A DNA stretch of 64,000 nucleotides from Anagrus nilaparvatae. Its lineage: Eukaryota; Arthropoda; Insecta; Hymenoptera; Mymaridae. The position numbers and the translations under genes were made by a program. The stretch is taken from the NCBI GenBank assembly GCA_022575985.1, contig JAKSXM010000246.1, positions 11,116,001-11,180,000 of the forward strand, read 5' to 3'. The notes under the pieces are model-generated. The model made no database searches. It saw nothing but the letters and a program-made list of their open reading frames with translations, and was not told the DNA's origin. Position 1 is the stretch's first letter; each line of letters starts with the position of its first letter. Below, one piece after another: positions 1 through 12,049 of the stretch.

Positions 1-332
1 GGTGGGAAATTTCCCTGGCATTACGATTCAATCATACTTTTTGCGGAAAATTTCCATTCGCTCTTAAAAATGAGAATAAAAGGGTCAAAAAATGACTTGC
101 TAAAAAAAGGATAATTTTTATTAACTTTAATATTATTTATTTTTTTATGTAAATTAAATAAATAAATAAATAAATTTGCATTTTTTAAAACATTTTATAT
201 GCTATGTTTTTAATGATAAAAAATAATGAAACCTATTCCCAAATTAATCGGTCGGTAATCCCCTCCTCCACTTGCCAACCCGTGTCAGTTTTTGGACTTC
301 ACTTAGAAATTATTATAAGAAGAACGTGACTT
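1..332. other. Unassigned AT-rich sequence
   Basis: No supported coding exon, RNA gene or clear repeat was seen in this edge stretch. It is AT-rich with a short TAAA microsatellite-like run near 158-172. Confidence 0.5.
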
Positions 333-886
333 CCCGAATAGAATATTGGCTGATCTGGCCCGGTTTGGAAGCCATACTTTCCAGATCCGGCCAAGTATGG
401 AACCCGGACCAGGGCCAGATCAGCAATTATTATAATTCCGAACCTTAGCGTATAAAATAAATATAAATAAACAACATGGGTGATAAAAATTTAATTATAT
501 TTTATTAAATTAAATAATATTCATTGGTAAAAACCTGTATTTTTATTGCTTCTGCGTGTGTTATGGATAAATAATTTTATGGATAAATATTTTTTAGGTT
601 ATAATACAAGCATATTTGTTTATACTTTATAGTGTGTACAATTTTTGTTTATATCTAACCTTACGAAGTATTTACGTGTTTTTTTTCTTTAATTATAAAA
701 TTTAAAATTTTATAAATTTTATCATGAAAAGTGTTTAAAATTAATAAAAAAAAAGTTTCTTTAGTAAAATAACAAAGTTTCAGTTAAATAAATTTAGTTG
801 ATTAAGCGATATTTGTCGAAGTATGGCGAGATACGGAAGCCGGATCTGGGCCAGAGTACGGCTTCCAAACTTAGATTCTATTCGGG
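333..886. mobile_element. Terminal-inverted-repeat element, CCCGAATAGAAT family
   Basis: The left end begins CCCGAATAGAAT and the right end finishes ATTCTATTCGGG, so the two ends form inverted termini. Both subterminal zones are GC-rich and carry palindromic GATCTGG/CCAGATC-type motifs, in contrast to the AT-rich core. The same termini and subterminal motifs flank a compact 99-bp copy at 59690-59788, which supports a real repeat family. No coding sequence is seen inside, so it is probably a non-autonomous element. The target-site duplication is not clear. Confidence 0.6.
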
Positions 887-899
887 TTTACATCGGGAT

Positions 900-1105
900 G
901 CGAGGGGTCTCAAAAAATTTATAATAATAAAATACACCTAAAAAAAATTTTTTTAGACAGGTTTGAACGCGTTTCAACGATAAAAATTCAAAAAAACGCA
1001 TTTTCGGGTATAACCGAAGACCGACCCGACCCGACCCGAAAAAAATAAAATCGGTCTTTCGGGCGGGTACCCGAAAATTCGGGTAACCGCACACCCCTAT
1101 TAAAT
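900..1105. repeat. GC-rich repeat fragment with GACCC/CGGGT runs
   Basis: This stretch carries tandem CCGAC/CCGAA pentamers and a palindromic CGGGTACCCG-like core, then ends in a CCGCACACCCCTA motif. That end reads as TAGGGGTGTGCGG on the other strand, which resembles hAT-type element termini. An open frame on the minus strand here (888-1094) is explained by base composition and is not called as a gene. Confidence 0.4.
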
Positions 1106-1239
1106 ACTATTTTTTGGGGAAAGGGTTTATTGAAAGATTTTCAAAATTACTCTAAAAATTAAGAAAACATTTTCTATTTTTTCTAAAAATAATGAGAGTA
1201 CGTACTATCATTATTATATCTTATATTTTTTAGGTCAAT

Positions 1240-1725
1240 GTCAAATTAGGCTGTGCGAAGATAATTTAAAAAAGTTCAAAAAAAACATAACGCTTAAAAG
1301 GTGGGTGGGTGTTTAAGAAAGGTGTTACTTACCCAAATTAGGGTGTGTGGCTATTTAACAGAAAACGTTACGTTAAAAAAATGATCAAAAAAAACAAGTA
1401 TCAATAGATTTAGCCCATATAGATTTTTCGGGTCGCTGATCAAGAATATCGGTAATTTTTTTAAGTTTTTTTAAGTATCCCTTAAATTAGCTTAAAGCGC
1501 GAAAATAGCAAAAATACCTATGTTTATGTATAATTTAAAAATGTTGATATTTGCTGATTAAGTGTATTGCACGGCAAATCATAAAATTATTTTTGTTAGT
1601 AACGATTTTAAGGGTGGGTAAGGGGTTGAAAAAAAATTTGACTTGGTGTTACATGGGGTACTCGGGTATCTCAAAAATGGAATTTTAAGCGTTGCGTTTT
1701 TTTTAACGACCCCAATTATATGTTT
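1240..1725. repeat. Dispersed repeat containing GGGTCGCTGATCAAGAAT
   Basis: The motif GGTCGCTGATCAAGAATAT near 1430 recurs in modified form near 3600 and 3742. The surrounding blocks (GGTGTTAC, GGGTGGGTGG) look like parts of one degraded dispersed repeat. No coding potential was seen. Confidence 0.45.
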
Positions 1726-1974
1726 AAATTTTCAGATGTATTTATTAAGTTAATTAAAAACAAAAATTTATTTCAAATAAATTGTCAAGGGTGAAAGAGA
1801 AGGTAATGAACCAATGACTTCATCATCATAAGATATACATTTTATTTTGGTTGTAACATAACCTTAAACTTTGTTTTTAAGTATAGTCTTTAAGACATAA
1901 CCTCAAATTAGTAATTATCATATTAAATTAGATTAAATAGTATTTTTAAAGAAAATTTTAATAGTAAAAAATAA

Positions 1975-2115
1975 AGATCGCGTGTGCCATGAAGGAGAAA
2001 GCGTCCGTTGTGTATATATTTGTATTTCCTCGCTGGCGCAGAATTTTAACATCCGGTAAAAATACACGATATATCGCGCGAGCGTTCACCGGTTTAATTA
2101 GAACGTCTCGTTTTT
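1975..2115. promoter_or_regulatory. CpG-containing island, candidate promoter
   Basis: In an otherwise AT-rich context this short stretch holds many CG dinucleotides (GATCGCG, GCGTCC, TATATCGCGCGAGCG, AACGTCTCG). Similar islands lie just upstream of other genes here. It could be a transcription start region for hillarin, 2.4 kb upstream of the first coding exon seen. This is inference from composition and position only. Confidence 0.3.
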
Positions 2116-3160
2116 TTTCTTCTTTGAAAAATTAATATAATTTATTAATTTATATTTATTTATTGCACTATTTATTATAAAAAATAACTCTTTAATAAAA
2201 GCCATATTTTCTTTGAAATGTAAACATAACCTAACTTTTTTTTTTCTTCGTATAAATTATAAATCTGTTGAAATGATATTAATTTAATTGTATATAATCG
2301 TAAAATTTAATAGGAGGAGTTGTTTTTTAATGATTCTATTAATATATAAGAGAAATGTTATAATAAAATCATAATACACGGTTGTTATAAAAATAAACGT
2401 GACATGTAATTTCACGAGTTTACGGCGGAGATAATTTCTATGTAAAGTAAATATATATACCTACATGCATTTTTTTTAAATTTCTAATCAAATTGCATAT
2501 TATTAATAAAAAAGTGAATCTGTTTTTATAATACTGTGTATTTATTTTTTGCATGAAATTTTTTGCACTATTTATTTAAAATTTATTAGATTATTCAAAT
2601 TTATTACAAAAACGGTTTTTGGCGGCAAATAATTTGTTTTTTGTAACACGAAACTTTTCACACTTCAAACGATATACAGTACTTTATATTATGTACTTTA
2701 TTATACTGACAGAGAAAACTGTACCTGCATAAAAAATTTCATGCATTTTAGCACATATTTTTTTACAACGGTATGCGCACATACGGTAAAAATTTTCAAT
2801 AATTTTCGCCGCTAAAAATTAATTTTATGTCTTAGCACTAACGATTTTTGTAGTTTGCAAATTAAAAATTTTTTTTTTATATAATTAATTTTAATTAATC
2901 GCTATAATTAGAAACAATACTAATTTAACTTTAATTTTTCAATTGATGCTATAAATTTCATTCATGCATCGCTTTGTGGTATTATTGAATTAAAGCCTCT
3001 TCCCAAAAGAATTTTATGTTTAATAAGTTTGAATACATTTTAATAGTAATTTTTTTGCAAGATTGCAGAAATCTTTTACAAAGTGGAAAAAGTGGTTTCT
3101 CGAAGATCTTGTTTAAATTCCTTCTCAGGATTAAAACCAATAAGATACAATGAAAAAAAT
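2116..3160. other. AT-rich non-coding stretch
   Basis: No exon, RNA gene or clear repeat recognised. If the CpG island just upstream is a promoter, this would be 5' intron of hillarin. Confidence 0.4.
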
Positions 3161-3202
3161 CCGCTTGTGGCTAGCGGAATTCCGGTTGTGGTTAGCGGAA
3201 TT
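3161..3202. repeat. Two-copy 21-bp direct repeat
   Basis: Two adjacent 21-bp units share the core TTGTGG(C/T)TAGCGGAATT. They differ at only a couple of positions. Confidence 0.7.
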
Positions 3203-3423
3203 TTTTTTCTTGATAAACGATCAATGCAAATGACTTGAAATAATTTAAAAAAAAAAAATTTTTGCTATATGCGCGCATGTGCTAAATAAAAATAAGCAGC
3301 AAAATTTTTTCTTAAATTTTCTTTATACGTTTTAATTTATTTGTATTAATCGTTTGAGCAAGAATAAAATATATTCTGATAGTCACAAGATTTTTTTTCA
3401 GAGTAGTACTCCGGTCAAAGTAC

Positions 3424-3436
3424 GGGGGGGGGGGGG
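3424..3436 (+). repeat. Homopolymer run of 13 G
   Basis: Thirteen consecutive G residues in a very AT-rich region, followed by TTGTACTATTG. It could form G-quadruplex-like structure or mark a repeat or assembly boundary. Confidence 0.9.
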
Positions 3437-3500
3437 TTGTACTATTGTTTCTGGCCACCACCAGATTTGGTCTAATAATCGGGGTTTTTTTATGAGAAAT

Positions 3501-3785
3501 TGGGGCTTCACCTTTAAATTGGCCAAAACTACCCCTAAAAATGGCATTTTCGCTACATTTACTCTAGCCCTCTAAAATTTGGTATATTGGGGTTTTTTGG
3601 GTCGCTGATCTCGAATATTGAGGTACTTTTTATATAAAATTAGACCTTCACCTTTAAATTAGCCAAAACTACCCCTAAAAAGGACATTTTTGCTGTATTC
3701 ACTCTATAAGCCTTTGAAATTTGGTACACGGGGGTTTTTTGGATCGCTGATCACGAATATCGAGGTCTGATCACGAATATTGAGC
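3501..3785 (+). repeat. Tandem repeat, about 140-bp unit, two copies plus partial
   Basis: The block CTTCACCTTTAAATT occurs at 3506 and again at 3646, so the period is 140 bp. Each unit then carries AACTACCCCTAAAAA and GGGTTTTTTGG followed by TCGCTGATC and a CGAATAT motif. A short third partial copy (TCTGATCACGAATAT) follows near 3765. It is the same family as the dispersed repeat near 1430. Confidence 0.75.
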
Positions 3786-4464
3786 CGTTTTTCTATGCTT
3801 GCTATTTTAATTAAACATCATTTTATACCAAAATAAATTTTCTATTTTCACGCTTCATTACATAAATAAATTACTAAAAAAAAATAAATATTAAAAGCAT
3901 CAAAATAACCAAATAATAATTTTTCGTGATTAACTTTTATTTAACAAAAGAATATATTTATAATAATTTTAATTTAACGAAAAATTGGATGCACGACTTT
4001 TTTTAAAAGTATTAAATATTTAATAGGTACCTATATACTTAAAATAGATGATGTTAAATATTTTTTTTAAATTTGTCATTTTTTTTTCATGAAAATCATC
4101 AGAAAAAAATTACATGTTTTTTTACCTTGCAATCTAAATATAGGTAATTAAATATCATATAATGCCAAATATCATTAGCAACAAAGTAAAAAAATTGTTT
4201 TTTCATAAATGGAATTAAAAAATTTTTTTAATTATTGTTATAAAATAAAACAATTCAAGGTCTTTAATACAAATTCTTTAATAAAAAAATGTTACTTTTA
4301 TGAACCTCCAAACACATGTAATTTATCTTTAAATTTCTCACACATATAAATAAAAATTTCGCATAATTTCACACAATAAAAATTATGCATATAAATGAAT
4401 TTAAAAAAAAATTTATAACGGTTTTTTCACATAAAATATTAAATTTTGTGTTTTCTCATTACAG

Positions 4465-7400
4465 GATCGTGAAGAACAAACACGCTTAGAAATGAAACAT
4501 CGAAAGGAAGAAGATGATCTTTATCGTAAATTTGCTCATCATCGCGAAGAAGAAGATCGTCGTATACGTGAAGAATTTAGGGTAATTTTAAATACACAAA
4601 ATTAATTATAATTAAAATTAATTATTTATTCAATTTTTATATGATTTTTAATTAAAAAAGGATGAATGGGAAAAAGAATTAGAGCAATTATCTGAAAAAT
4701 GGGAAAATGAAAGAGGCAAAGTTCGTATACAACAATTTCAACAGGAAAAAGAAGATCTTGAAAAAAATATGACAATCAGAAGGGACAAGAAAAAGGAAAG
4801 TTTGACGCGAAAAATGCTCGAACACGAAAGGTAAAAATACTAAAATTACAAAAAAACAATTGTATTTTAACAAAAAATTTTGTAACTTCAAAAATTAGGG
4901 CAGCAACAGCAGCACTAGTAGAAAAACAAAGTTCAGAAATGTTAGAATTAATAAACGAAGCAAGAAGTGAGTACATGTTACAAGAAAGTTTATATCTCGA
5001 CGAAGGTTTAGATTACATTCATAATGGTAGTTCGCCACCAAGTCCTTATCCATCGCGTGCACCACCTCCACATCCTCCAGTTCTTGCGAAATATCATCTT
5101 TATAATGATCCCATGGAATTTGCAAATATTGATCAATTGGCAATTTCCGTAAGTCATTATATTGTAATTTTTATATTTTATTACAAAATTATTCAAATAT
5201 TGCAAAATTTTTTTTTGTTACAGGTAGCACAAGAAGATCAAAAAACATTTACAGATTTAGTACGTCAATTAGTAAGTAAATGTTGTTCGGATATTGAAAA
5301 AGCACGTACAATATTTCGTTGGATAACAGTTAAAAATTTAAATACAATGCATTTTGATGATGATTTACGTGGTGACACACCAATGGGTTTATTACGTGGT
5401 ATCAAACATGGAACAGAAAGTTATCATGTATTATTTAAAAGGTTATGCAGTTATGCTGGTTTACATTGTGTTGTTATAAAAGGTTATAGTAAATCAGCTG
5501 GTTATCAACCAGGTGTACGTTTTGAAGATAATCGTTTTCGTAATAGTTGGAATGCTGTTTATGTTGCTGGTTCATGGAGATTTGTACAATGTAATTGGGG
5601 TGCTAGACATCTTGTTAATGCTAAAGAACCATTAAATTCTGGTCAACCAAAAGATAAAACTGATAGTCTTAGGTACAATTTTGTTATATTTTGTTTTATC
5701 GATGAATATTTATTGATTTGATATTGATTTTTTAGGTACGAATATGATGATCACTATTTCTTAACTGATCCAAGAGAATTTATTTATGAATTTTTCCCAT
5801 TACAAGAAGAATGGCAACTTCTTAAACAGCCAATATCACTTAAAGATTTTGAAGAATTACCTTTTGTTAGATCATTGTTTTTTAGGTAATTATATCTATT
5901 AATTATTATTAATGATATTTCATTTTTTATTTAATTTTTGTTTTCTGTCATTTAGATATGGTTTATATTTTCCTGACACAAATACCAATGCTGTTATGTA
6001 TACAGATGCAACTGGTGCATCAACTGTTAGAATAGCAATGCCAGCTAATATGCAGTCATCGTTAATATTTCATTATAATTTAAAATTTTATGACAGCGAT
6101 GGAGATAGTTATGATGGTGTATCGTTAAAACGTTTTGTTATGCAGGTATTTAATAATTATTTTTTAATTTATTTATACTTTATTATTCATAATTAAAAGT
6201 ATTATGAATACCATTGTAAAGTTTAGAAAAATTTAGACGTTGTAGATTTAAAAATTTTTTAAATTCTAAATTTGTTGGATTATTCAAAAATAAAAGTACG
6301 ATAATTATTTTTTACAGAGATTTAGCTATAATTTAAATGATAATTCTGAAATACTTTAAAATTTATGCAAATGCTCCTCTCTCGCAAATTTTTTCAATAA
6401 CTTTTTTTTTATTATTCATAAAATGTACTGAAATCATACAGTGTAAAAAGTAACTTTCTTAGATTAACAAAAAAAATTAGTGATTTTTTTTTTTTGATTT
6501 TACGAAAAAAGTTGTAAATTCACAACTATTTTTCGTAAATTTACAACTATTTTTTGTAAATTTTCGAAAAAAAATTGTAAATTATCAATTTTTCTTGCGA
6601 ATTCACAAAAAAAAAAAATCGAGAATACTCGAATTTTTTGTTAATATGCTAAATTTAGTAAATTTACGATTTTTTTCGAATATTTACAAATTTGTTTGAA
6701 AATTTATTAATTTTTCGAAAATGTTCTAATTTTTTTGTTAATATAAGAAAATTACTTTTTACAGTGTATAATGCTCAAGTGACTATTAAGAGAAATTAAA
6801 ATTATGTACAGATTAGAAATTTCTAGTAAACGTTTGCGTGAATCACGCCTCCAATTAATTAAGATTTAAATTTTCTATAAAATATACGTGATTTTTGAGT
6901 CACTCCAGAAATATTTTTCGGATTATAGAATTAATCCATTTAACTTTTTTTGTGGTCTTACGAGATTTCTTGTAAAATTTCAAAAAGTCTTGAAATATTT
7001 TTTGAACTTTGTAACAGAAGAAACCTCGTATTTCGAAGAATGTTGAATAAACGATAATACCTCAATTTTATATTCGAGCCCACAAAATAAAAATTTTGCC
7101 AAAAACAAAATTTTACTGGCGGTAAACGGATATGAATAAAACAATGAATAAAAAATGAAAAAAAATTCATTTATTAAAAAAAAAATCCACTTGAATCATC
7201 TGCGAATTCGCGATCTTTAAAATAAATAAGTAAGTTTCCTAAAATTATTTTGAACCATTTTTTATAAATTTTGTGATTTTCTTGTATAAAATAGAAATAA
7301 AAAATAGTTCAAAATTATTTTCGCAAAATTTTTTATTTTAAACCGCGGGAATTCGCAATTGATTCGAGTAGATTTTTTTTAGTAAATGAAAATTTTTTTC

Positions 7401-8603
7401 AATTTTTATCCATTGTAAAATATCCGTTCGTTTTTGACAAGATTTTTATTTGTCGGCTTGAATATAAAATTGAGTTAAAAACTCAATTTAAAAAAAATTC
7501 ATTATTTATAGTGAAAGTAATAAATTCACAAATACCTATCTCATTAAATTTTAATACTTTTATTGACAAGATTCCATGAATTTTTTTAAATAAAAAATAT
7601 AAACGCTCTGTAAGGTGGGTTGCATACTTGCATAGCAATTAAGTTATTTTTGTGGTTTATTATTTTTTTACGAATTAAATAACTAAAAAATTATAAATTT
7701 CTATTGTCTTTTTCCGCATTAAATATTTTAGAATTATGTGCATATTTAGTAAGAATAACATAAATTTTGAATGATGCATTTCCCATGAATCATTTATGAC
7801 AAAAATTTTAATTTTTAAAAAGAAAGTTCTTGCGGGTTTTATGACTTAATAATAATTTTAAATACATAAAAATACTTTGGTATATTTTTTAAATAAATAA
7901 TTTGAATTTTTTATATTTTACAAATTAATAATAAATCACAATAATTAAAAAATTTTACTTTTTCAGTCGGTGGTAGGAAACCTTGTAGCATTTAGAGTGC
8001 ATGCACCATGTTCAGGTTCATTTTTATTGGATGTTTTTGCCAATGCAGTAACACCAAAAGAATATTTAACTGGAGAACCAATGAAATTCAAAAGTGTATG
8101 TAAATTTAAAATAACATGCGAAGAATTACAAACTGTAATGGTACCTTTACCAGATTGTGCAAGCGGTGAATGGGGACCAACAAAAGCAACAAGACTTTTT
8201 GGACTTGTTCCCATAACACATCAAGTAAAAATAATTAATTAAATTAAAATTTAAAAATTAATCGAATTTACTAATAAAATTATTTTTAATTAAACAGGAA
8301 GCTTTAGTATTCGCTGGAAGAGAACTTGAAATACAATTTAGAATGTCAAGACCATTAACAGATTTTATGGCAACGTTACATAAAAATGGTATAGAAGAAA
8401 AAAGATTATCAAAATATGTATCACATTCTGTCACCGATGATGATGTTGTTACAATAACAATTAATTTCCCTGAAGAAGGCCAGTACGGTTTAGATATTTA
8501 TACTAGAGAGTCAACTACACCGACACATCATGATATATTAGGTGAAAAACATTTATTAACACATTGTTGCAAATACCTCATAAATTCAAGTAAAAGAAAT
8601 TAA
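4465..8603 (+). CDS. hil: Hillarin / kyphoscoliosis-peptidase-like protein, 5' end not seen
   Basis: Eight exons: 4465-4581, 4661-4830, 4899-5148, 5224-5672, 5736-5885, 5956-6145, 7967-8224 and 8298-8603 (629 codons plus stop, phases consistent). The N-terminal 110 residues seen are a charged Glu/Arg/Lys coiled-coil. A proline-rich stretch near residue 140 follows, then a transglutaminase-like core from about 180 and a C-terminal beta-rich region typical of the KY/hillarin family. The core retains WNAVYVAGSWRFVQCNWG and GYSKSAGYQPG. By alignment to the usual GxCxGY, H(A/S)W and D positions, the triad appears replaced by Thr243, Asn286 and Gln301 (numbered from the first residue seen). Family members are cytoskeletal; hillarin binds the septin/actin cortex. 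No start codon was identified, so the protein is 5'-partial. The large intron 6146-7966 holds two repeat elements. Confidence 0.85.
6437..6768. mobile_element. MITE with TA flanks in hillarin intron
   Basis: The left terminus CAGTGTAAAAAGTAA (6439) matches the reverse complement of the right terminus, which ends TTACTTTTTACAGTG at 6766, with one mismatch. TA dinucleotides sit directly outside both ends, as expected for a Tc1/mariner-type target. The interior has internal inverted and direct repeats of TTGTAAATT and TTTTTCG and no coding sequence. Confidence 0.65.
7060..7475. repeat. Foldback repeat, arms about 140 bp, in hillarin intron
   Basis: The left arm (about 7065-7215) and right arm (about 7345-7470) are imperfect inverted copies. 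Matching landmarks include CTCAATTTTATATTC / GAATATAAAATTGAG and TGCGAATTCGCG / GGAATTCGCAATTG. The loop is about 125 bp. No coding sequence was seen, so it is probably a degraded non-autonomous element. The minus-strand open frame 6958-7170 overlapping it is spurious. Confidence 0.6.
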
Positions 8604-8737
8604 GAATGTTTTTTGTATTAAATTATAATTAAGTTACCTTTTTTTCAAATAATTAATTTTTATGAAAATGATTAAATAAAATTAATATATTATTGCAGTG
8701 AACATGGCCATGTAAATATTACAAAAAATACTAATTT

Positions 8738-8850
8738 TTATAGTATGTTAAGCCCATAGTCGAAAAAATAAAGAATGTACCAGATAGCATTTAGATTACG
8801 AGTTGAACCACATTTTTTACTTTTTCGACCATGGATTGTAATATACTATT
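8738..8850. repeat. Small hairpin repeat, GTCGAAAAAATAAAGAATG family
   Basis: The left arm ATAGTATGTTAAGCCCATAG followed by TCGAAAAAATAAAG is an imperfect inverted copy of the right arm CTTTTTCGACCATGGATTG followed by TAATATACTAT. The GGCC-A-GAAAAATAAAGAATG core relates it to copies at 23938-24042, 45770-45850 and 60880-60925. It lies just downstream of hillarin, possibly in its 3' UTR. Confidence 0.5.
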
Positions 8851-9853
8851 TTTTTATAAAAAATTAAAATAATATATTTATAATTATGTGTATTTGTCTA
8901 AATAGGTACATATTTTATTACTCGTATTAATTACAAGGTTATTTTTGTAAAATGATTTTTTAAATAATACATAAGTACACTAATGAATTTTATAAATTAA
9001 ATTTTATTTTACATATAATAAATAATAATAATTAAAAAATTATATTTCTATTTAACAGCAGTATTATTTTATTAGCTGACAAGAAAAATATACAAATTTT
9101 TATTTAAGTACAATTAATTTATTGTATAAAAAACTAAAATTTTGATTGCCTGTAAGAGTGTAATATTTTTTGAAAATTTTTAAGTTTTATGCCCATGCTT
9201 AAATCACGACTTAATTAAACAAAAATTATCGAACGCGCATGAAAATTTAGAAATTAGCGATATCACGTAGTACTCTACTGTGATCCGAATTCTTATGATT
9301 GTAATTACGCTAATATCTAAATTTTATATACTCTTGTTGCGCGATATACTTCTTCACAAAAACTGTGCAATAAAAACATAAATTAATGATGTATAGGTAA
9401 ATCATTATTTTTTTTATACATCTTTTATTTAAATTATGCAGATATTTTTATCATTATTTTAATTTTAAGCTAAGATTTTAATTAACAATTGTTTTTTTAT
9501 TTAATTTTAATTTCGATTTAAATTGTTTATTTTTTTAATATAAATATATATTTGTACATATTTTTTCTTATTTTAACACAATTTAAAATTGTATAACAAA
9601 AAGTATAAAAAATTATATTACAAAATAAATATTAATATACTGTAAAATGTACATAATTGTAATATTAAATTTATTAATAAATTTTTTTCAAAAATGCTAC
9701 CTTTTTTTTTTACATTATTTTTAAATATTAAGTATAAGTAAGTAAATTTTTTATTTTTTCTTCAAAAAATTTTAGACTTTTATGTACAAAAAAAATTTAC
9801 AATTGGTACTTTTTTGAGCCCATTTAATAAATAAAATTATAAATATAAATAAA
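8851..9853. other. AT-rich intergenic sequence between hillarin and msl-3
   Basis: The convergent 3' ends of hillarin (+) and msl-3 (-) meet here. Only AT-rich sequence with several AATAAA-like elements on both strands is seen; no exon is supported. Confidence 0.5.
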
Positions 9854-12049
9854 TTAAGTATTTACAGATTGTTCTGTAGAACTGTTTGTTTTTTGTACGT
9901 AATATTGATCATCGAACCATTCTTTGTGCTCTCTCATGTAACTGTAAATTTATTAAAAACAATTGTCATATTTTATTTATATTTTAATTGATAAATATTT
10001 TATTATAATTTATTAAATAAATGGTAACCTTAACAATGAATCAATTTTTTTTAATAGTGCTTTTAATTTTGGTCCTCTGATGTTTGTTTTCAAAAATATA
10101 TCTGGTATTTTAACTGTAATTAGATAAAATTTATTACAAATGTTTGTTGTATAAGTTTATTAATTAAACGTTATTTACCTATCAGTCTTAATAAATGTGG
10201 AGCCCCATAAATAATTGAAGGTTTTGATTGTGCATAAGCATCTTTTTTTGCATCTTCTGGCATTAATCGCCACTGTTTGCATTTTTCAATAATACCATTA
10301 ATCAATACTGAATTAACAATAGGTACAGATGTTCTTAATGTGACTCCTCTGGGGCTAGAGGAACGCGAACTTGTACTGGCCAAACTATTCATGCTGTAAA
10401 AATATTGTAACTACTGAAAATACTTACTAATTATATTATAACTAAATTAAATAATTTTACTATACCTTGATAAGTTGCTAGGTTCTGGTTTACTTTCCTC
10501 CATAGTACGATTCTGTTTAACTTCTTCACCAGAACTTATACGAGACGATCGTAAGACTCGCTTTGTTCCAACTTTTTCTGTATCAGCTTCTTGCTCTTGG
10601 AATGGTGGTAAATGCGCAAATTCACTTTCATCCATCTCTTCTTTAATTGTTATATCTGACCTAATGATTCAATTAAAACATTAATTTACTTATCAATTAT
10701 TAAAATTTTTTGAAGTAAATTTACTAACTCTCCAGCATCTTCTTTTGAATTTGATGATTGATTATTGCTATCTATATTGATAGATTTCATAGTAAAATTT
10801 AAAAATTGCTCTTTCTCTTGTACATACAAAAGTAAACCACCTAAATATACATCGAAATATATTCGTAATCCATCTGCCGCTTGTCTACATACGCATATAT
10901 CACTCACTATTTTATCTAAACTATTTTTATCTAAAGTTGAATTTTGCCCTTTACTTCTTTGTGGTTTATCCATAATACTTGTCAATTCTGTTATTGTGTA
11001 ATGATGTACCCATGATTCTAATATATCATATACATTCGGTTGCATTGGTAACATTATTATCTATTTAGTTACAGATTCTTGTAAGTATTAAGTTTAATAA
11101 AACTTTAGTAAATGAAAATAATTAAGATACCTTTTTTTTATGTACAATTAAATCGTAATCATGTTCTAATATTTGTTTTAAAATAGGTCCAAATTCAATT
11201 TCAATATCTACTGGTGAACTATTTCCATCTTGGCTATTACCAAGATCTTCTTCAGATGTTTCCATTTCTTCTGAAGAGCTTCCTGATTCTTCCTCGCTTA
11301 CAATATCCTGGTTAATTTAATAATATGTAAGTTTCTAAATTAATAATAAATTTAATTTTTATTCATTACCTCTGTATCGTAATCTTCCTGTTGTTCTGAA
11401 CTGCCGTCTTCTGAAGAACCAGTAGTTGCAGATGTAGCACCACTTCCTCTACCTTTTGCTGAACGTTTTATTTCTGAACCTGACTCAATTGAACGATCGG
11501 AACGATTATGACTCCTTTTTTTTCTTTCTTTTCTATATAAATATGCTCCTCTAGAAAAGTCATAAAATAAAATTAAAATATGAAAATAATAATAAATAAA
11601 AGTTGATAAAACGTACAGTTGTAATTGAGATTTTTCTGCTAAATCTCTTTGTAACTGTCTATTTTCTTCTGTATCTTTTAGGACATATTCTTCAGGAACA
11701 CAACGATCCCATGAAGAATTCCATCCCTAAAAAATAATTTTTACAAATGTGAAATAAAAAATAAAATCAAAACAAATAAATTTACCTGAAAATGAATCAA
11801 GTATTCTATTGCTTTTCTTCCTCTTTGATCCTTATTAACAATAATTTCTAAAACCTGTTTTTAAAATGTTTAAAATTATCAGTTTATTACTTTTTTACAA
11901 ATAAATTGAGCTAAAAAATAATAAAACAAATTCTATTGAGGTTATACCTTCGAGTCATATAAAACTTTGGCTTTTGTTGGGTCTGGTTCATAACATAATA
12001 CCTTTTCTCCTTCAGTAAATTTAAATTTAATTCCTCGTGTTGATACCAT
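9854..12049 (-). CDS. msl-3: MSL3: male-specific-lethal 3 homologue (chromo-barrel and MRG)
   Basis: Ten exons, in order of translation: 12049-11948, 11854-11786, 11726-11617, 11550-11370, 11307-11131, 11060-10690, 10660-10466, 10393-10179, 10113-10029 and 9941-9854. Together they encode 530 aa, close to human MSL3. Residues 1-95 form a chromo-barrel ([32 protein letters not shown]). A Ser/Glu-rich linker follows, then a split MRG domain with [35 protein letters not shown] and, after an acidic insert, YGAPHLLRL and [12 protein letters not shown]. These motifs fit MSL3 rather than MRG15. MSL3 belongs to the MSL complex that acetylates H4K16; its chromo domain reads methylated histone tails. 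In Drosophila the complex drives dosage compensation, elsewhere it has general roles. The gene starts 522 bp from, and diverges from, the hAT-derived gene at 12571. Confidence 0.93.

Noticed and set aside
888..1094. 68-codon minus-strand frame
   Set aside because: It overlaps a GC-rich repeat with tandem pentamers; the translation is a by-product of the repeat.
3424..3436. G-run as a functional G-quadruplex
   Set aside because: A single homopolymer beside a repeat boundary is as likely to be a replication or assembly artefact; no neighbouring G-tracts or conserved context.
7963..8214. 83-codon minus-strand frame
   Set aside because: Antisense shadow of hillarin exon 7.
9854..12049. MRG15 (MORF4L1) as the identity of the chromo-barrel gene
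   Set aside because: The [20 protein letters not shown] and [13 protein letters not shown] motifs and the long insert between MRG halves fit MSL3, not MRG15.
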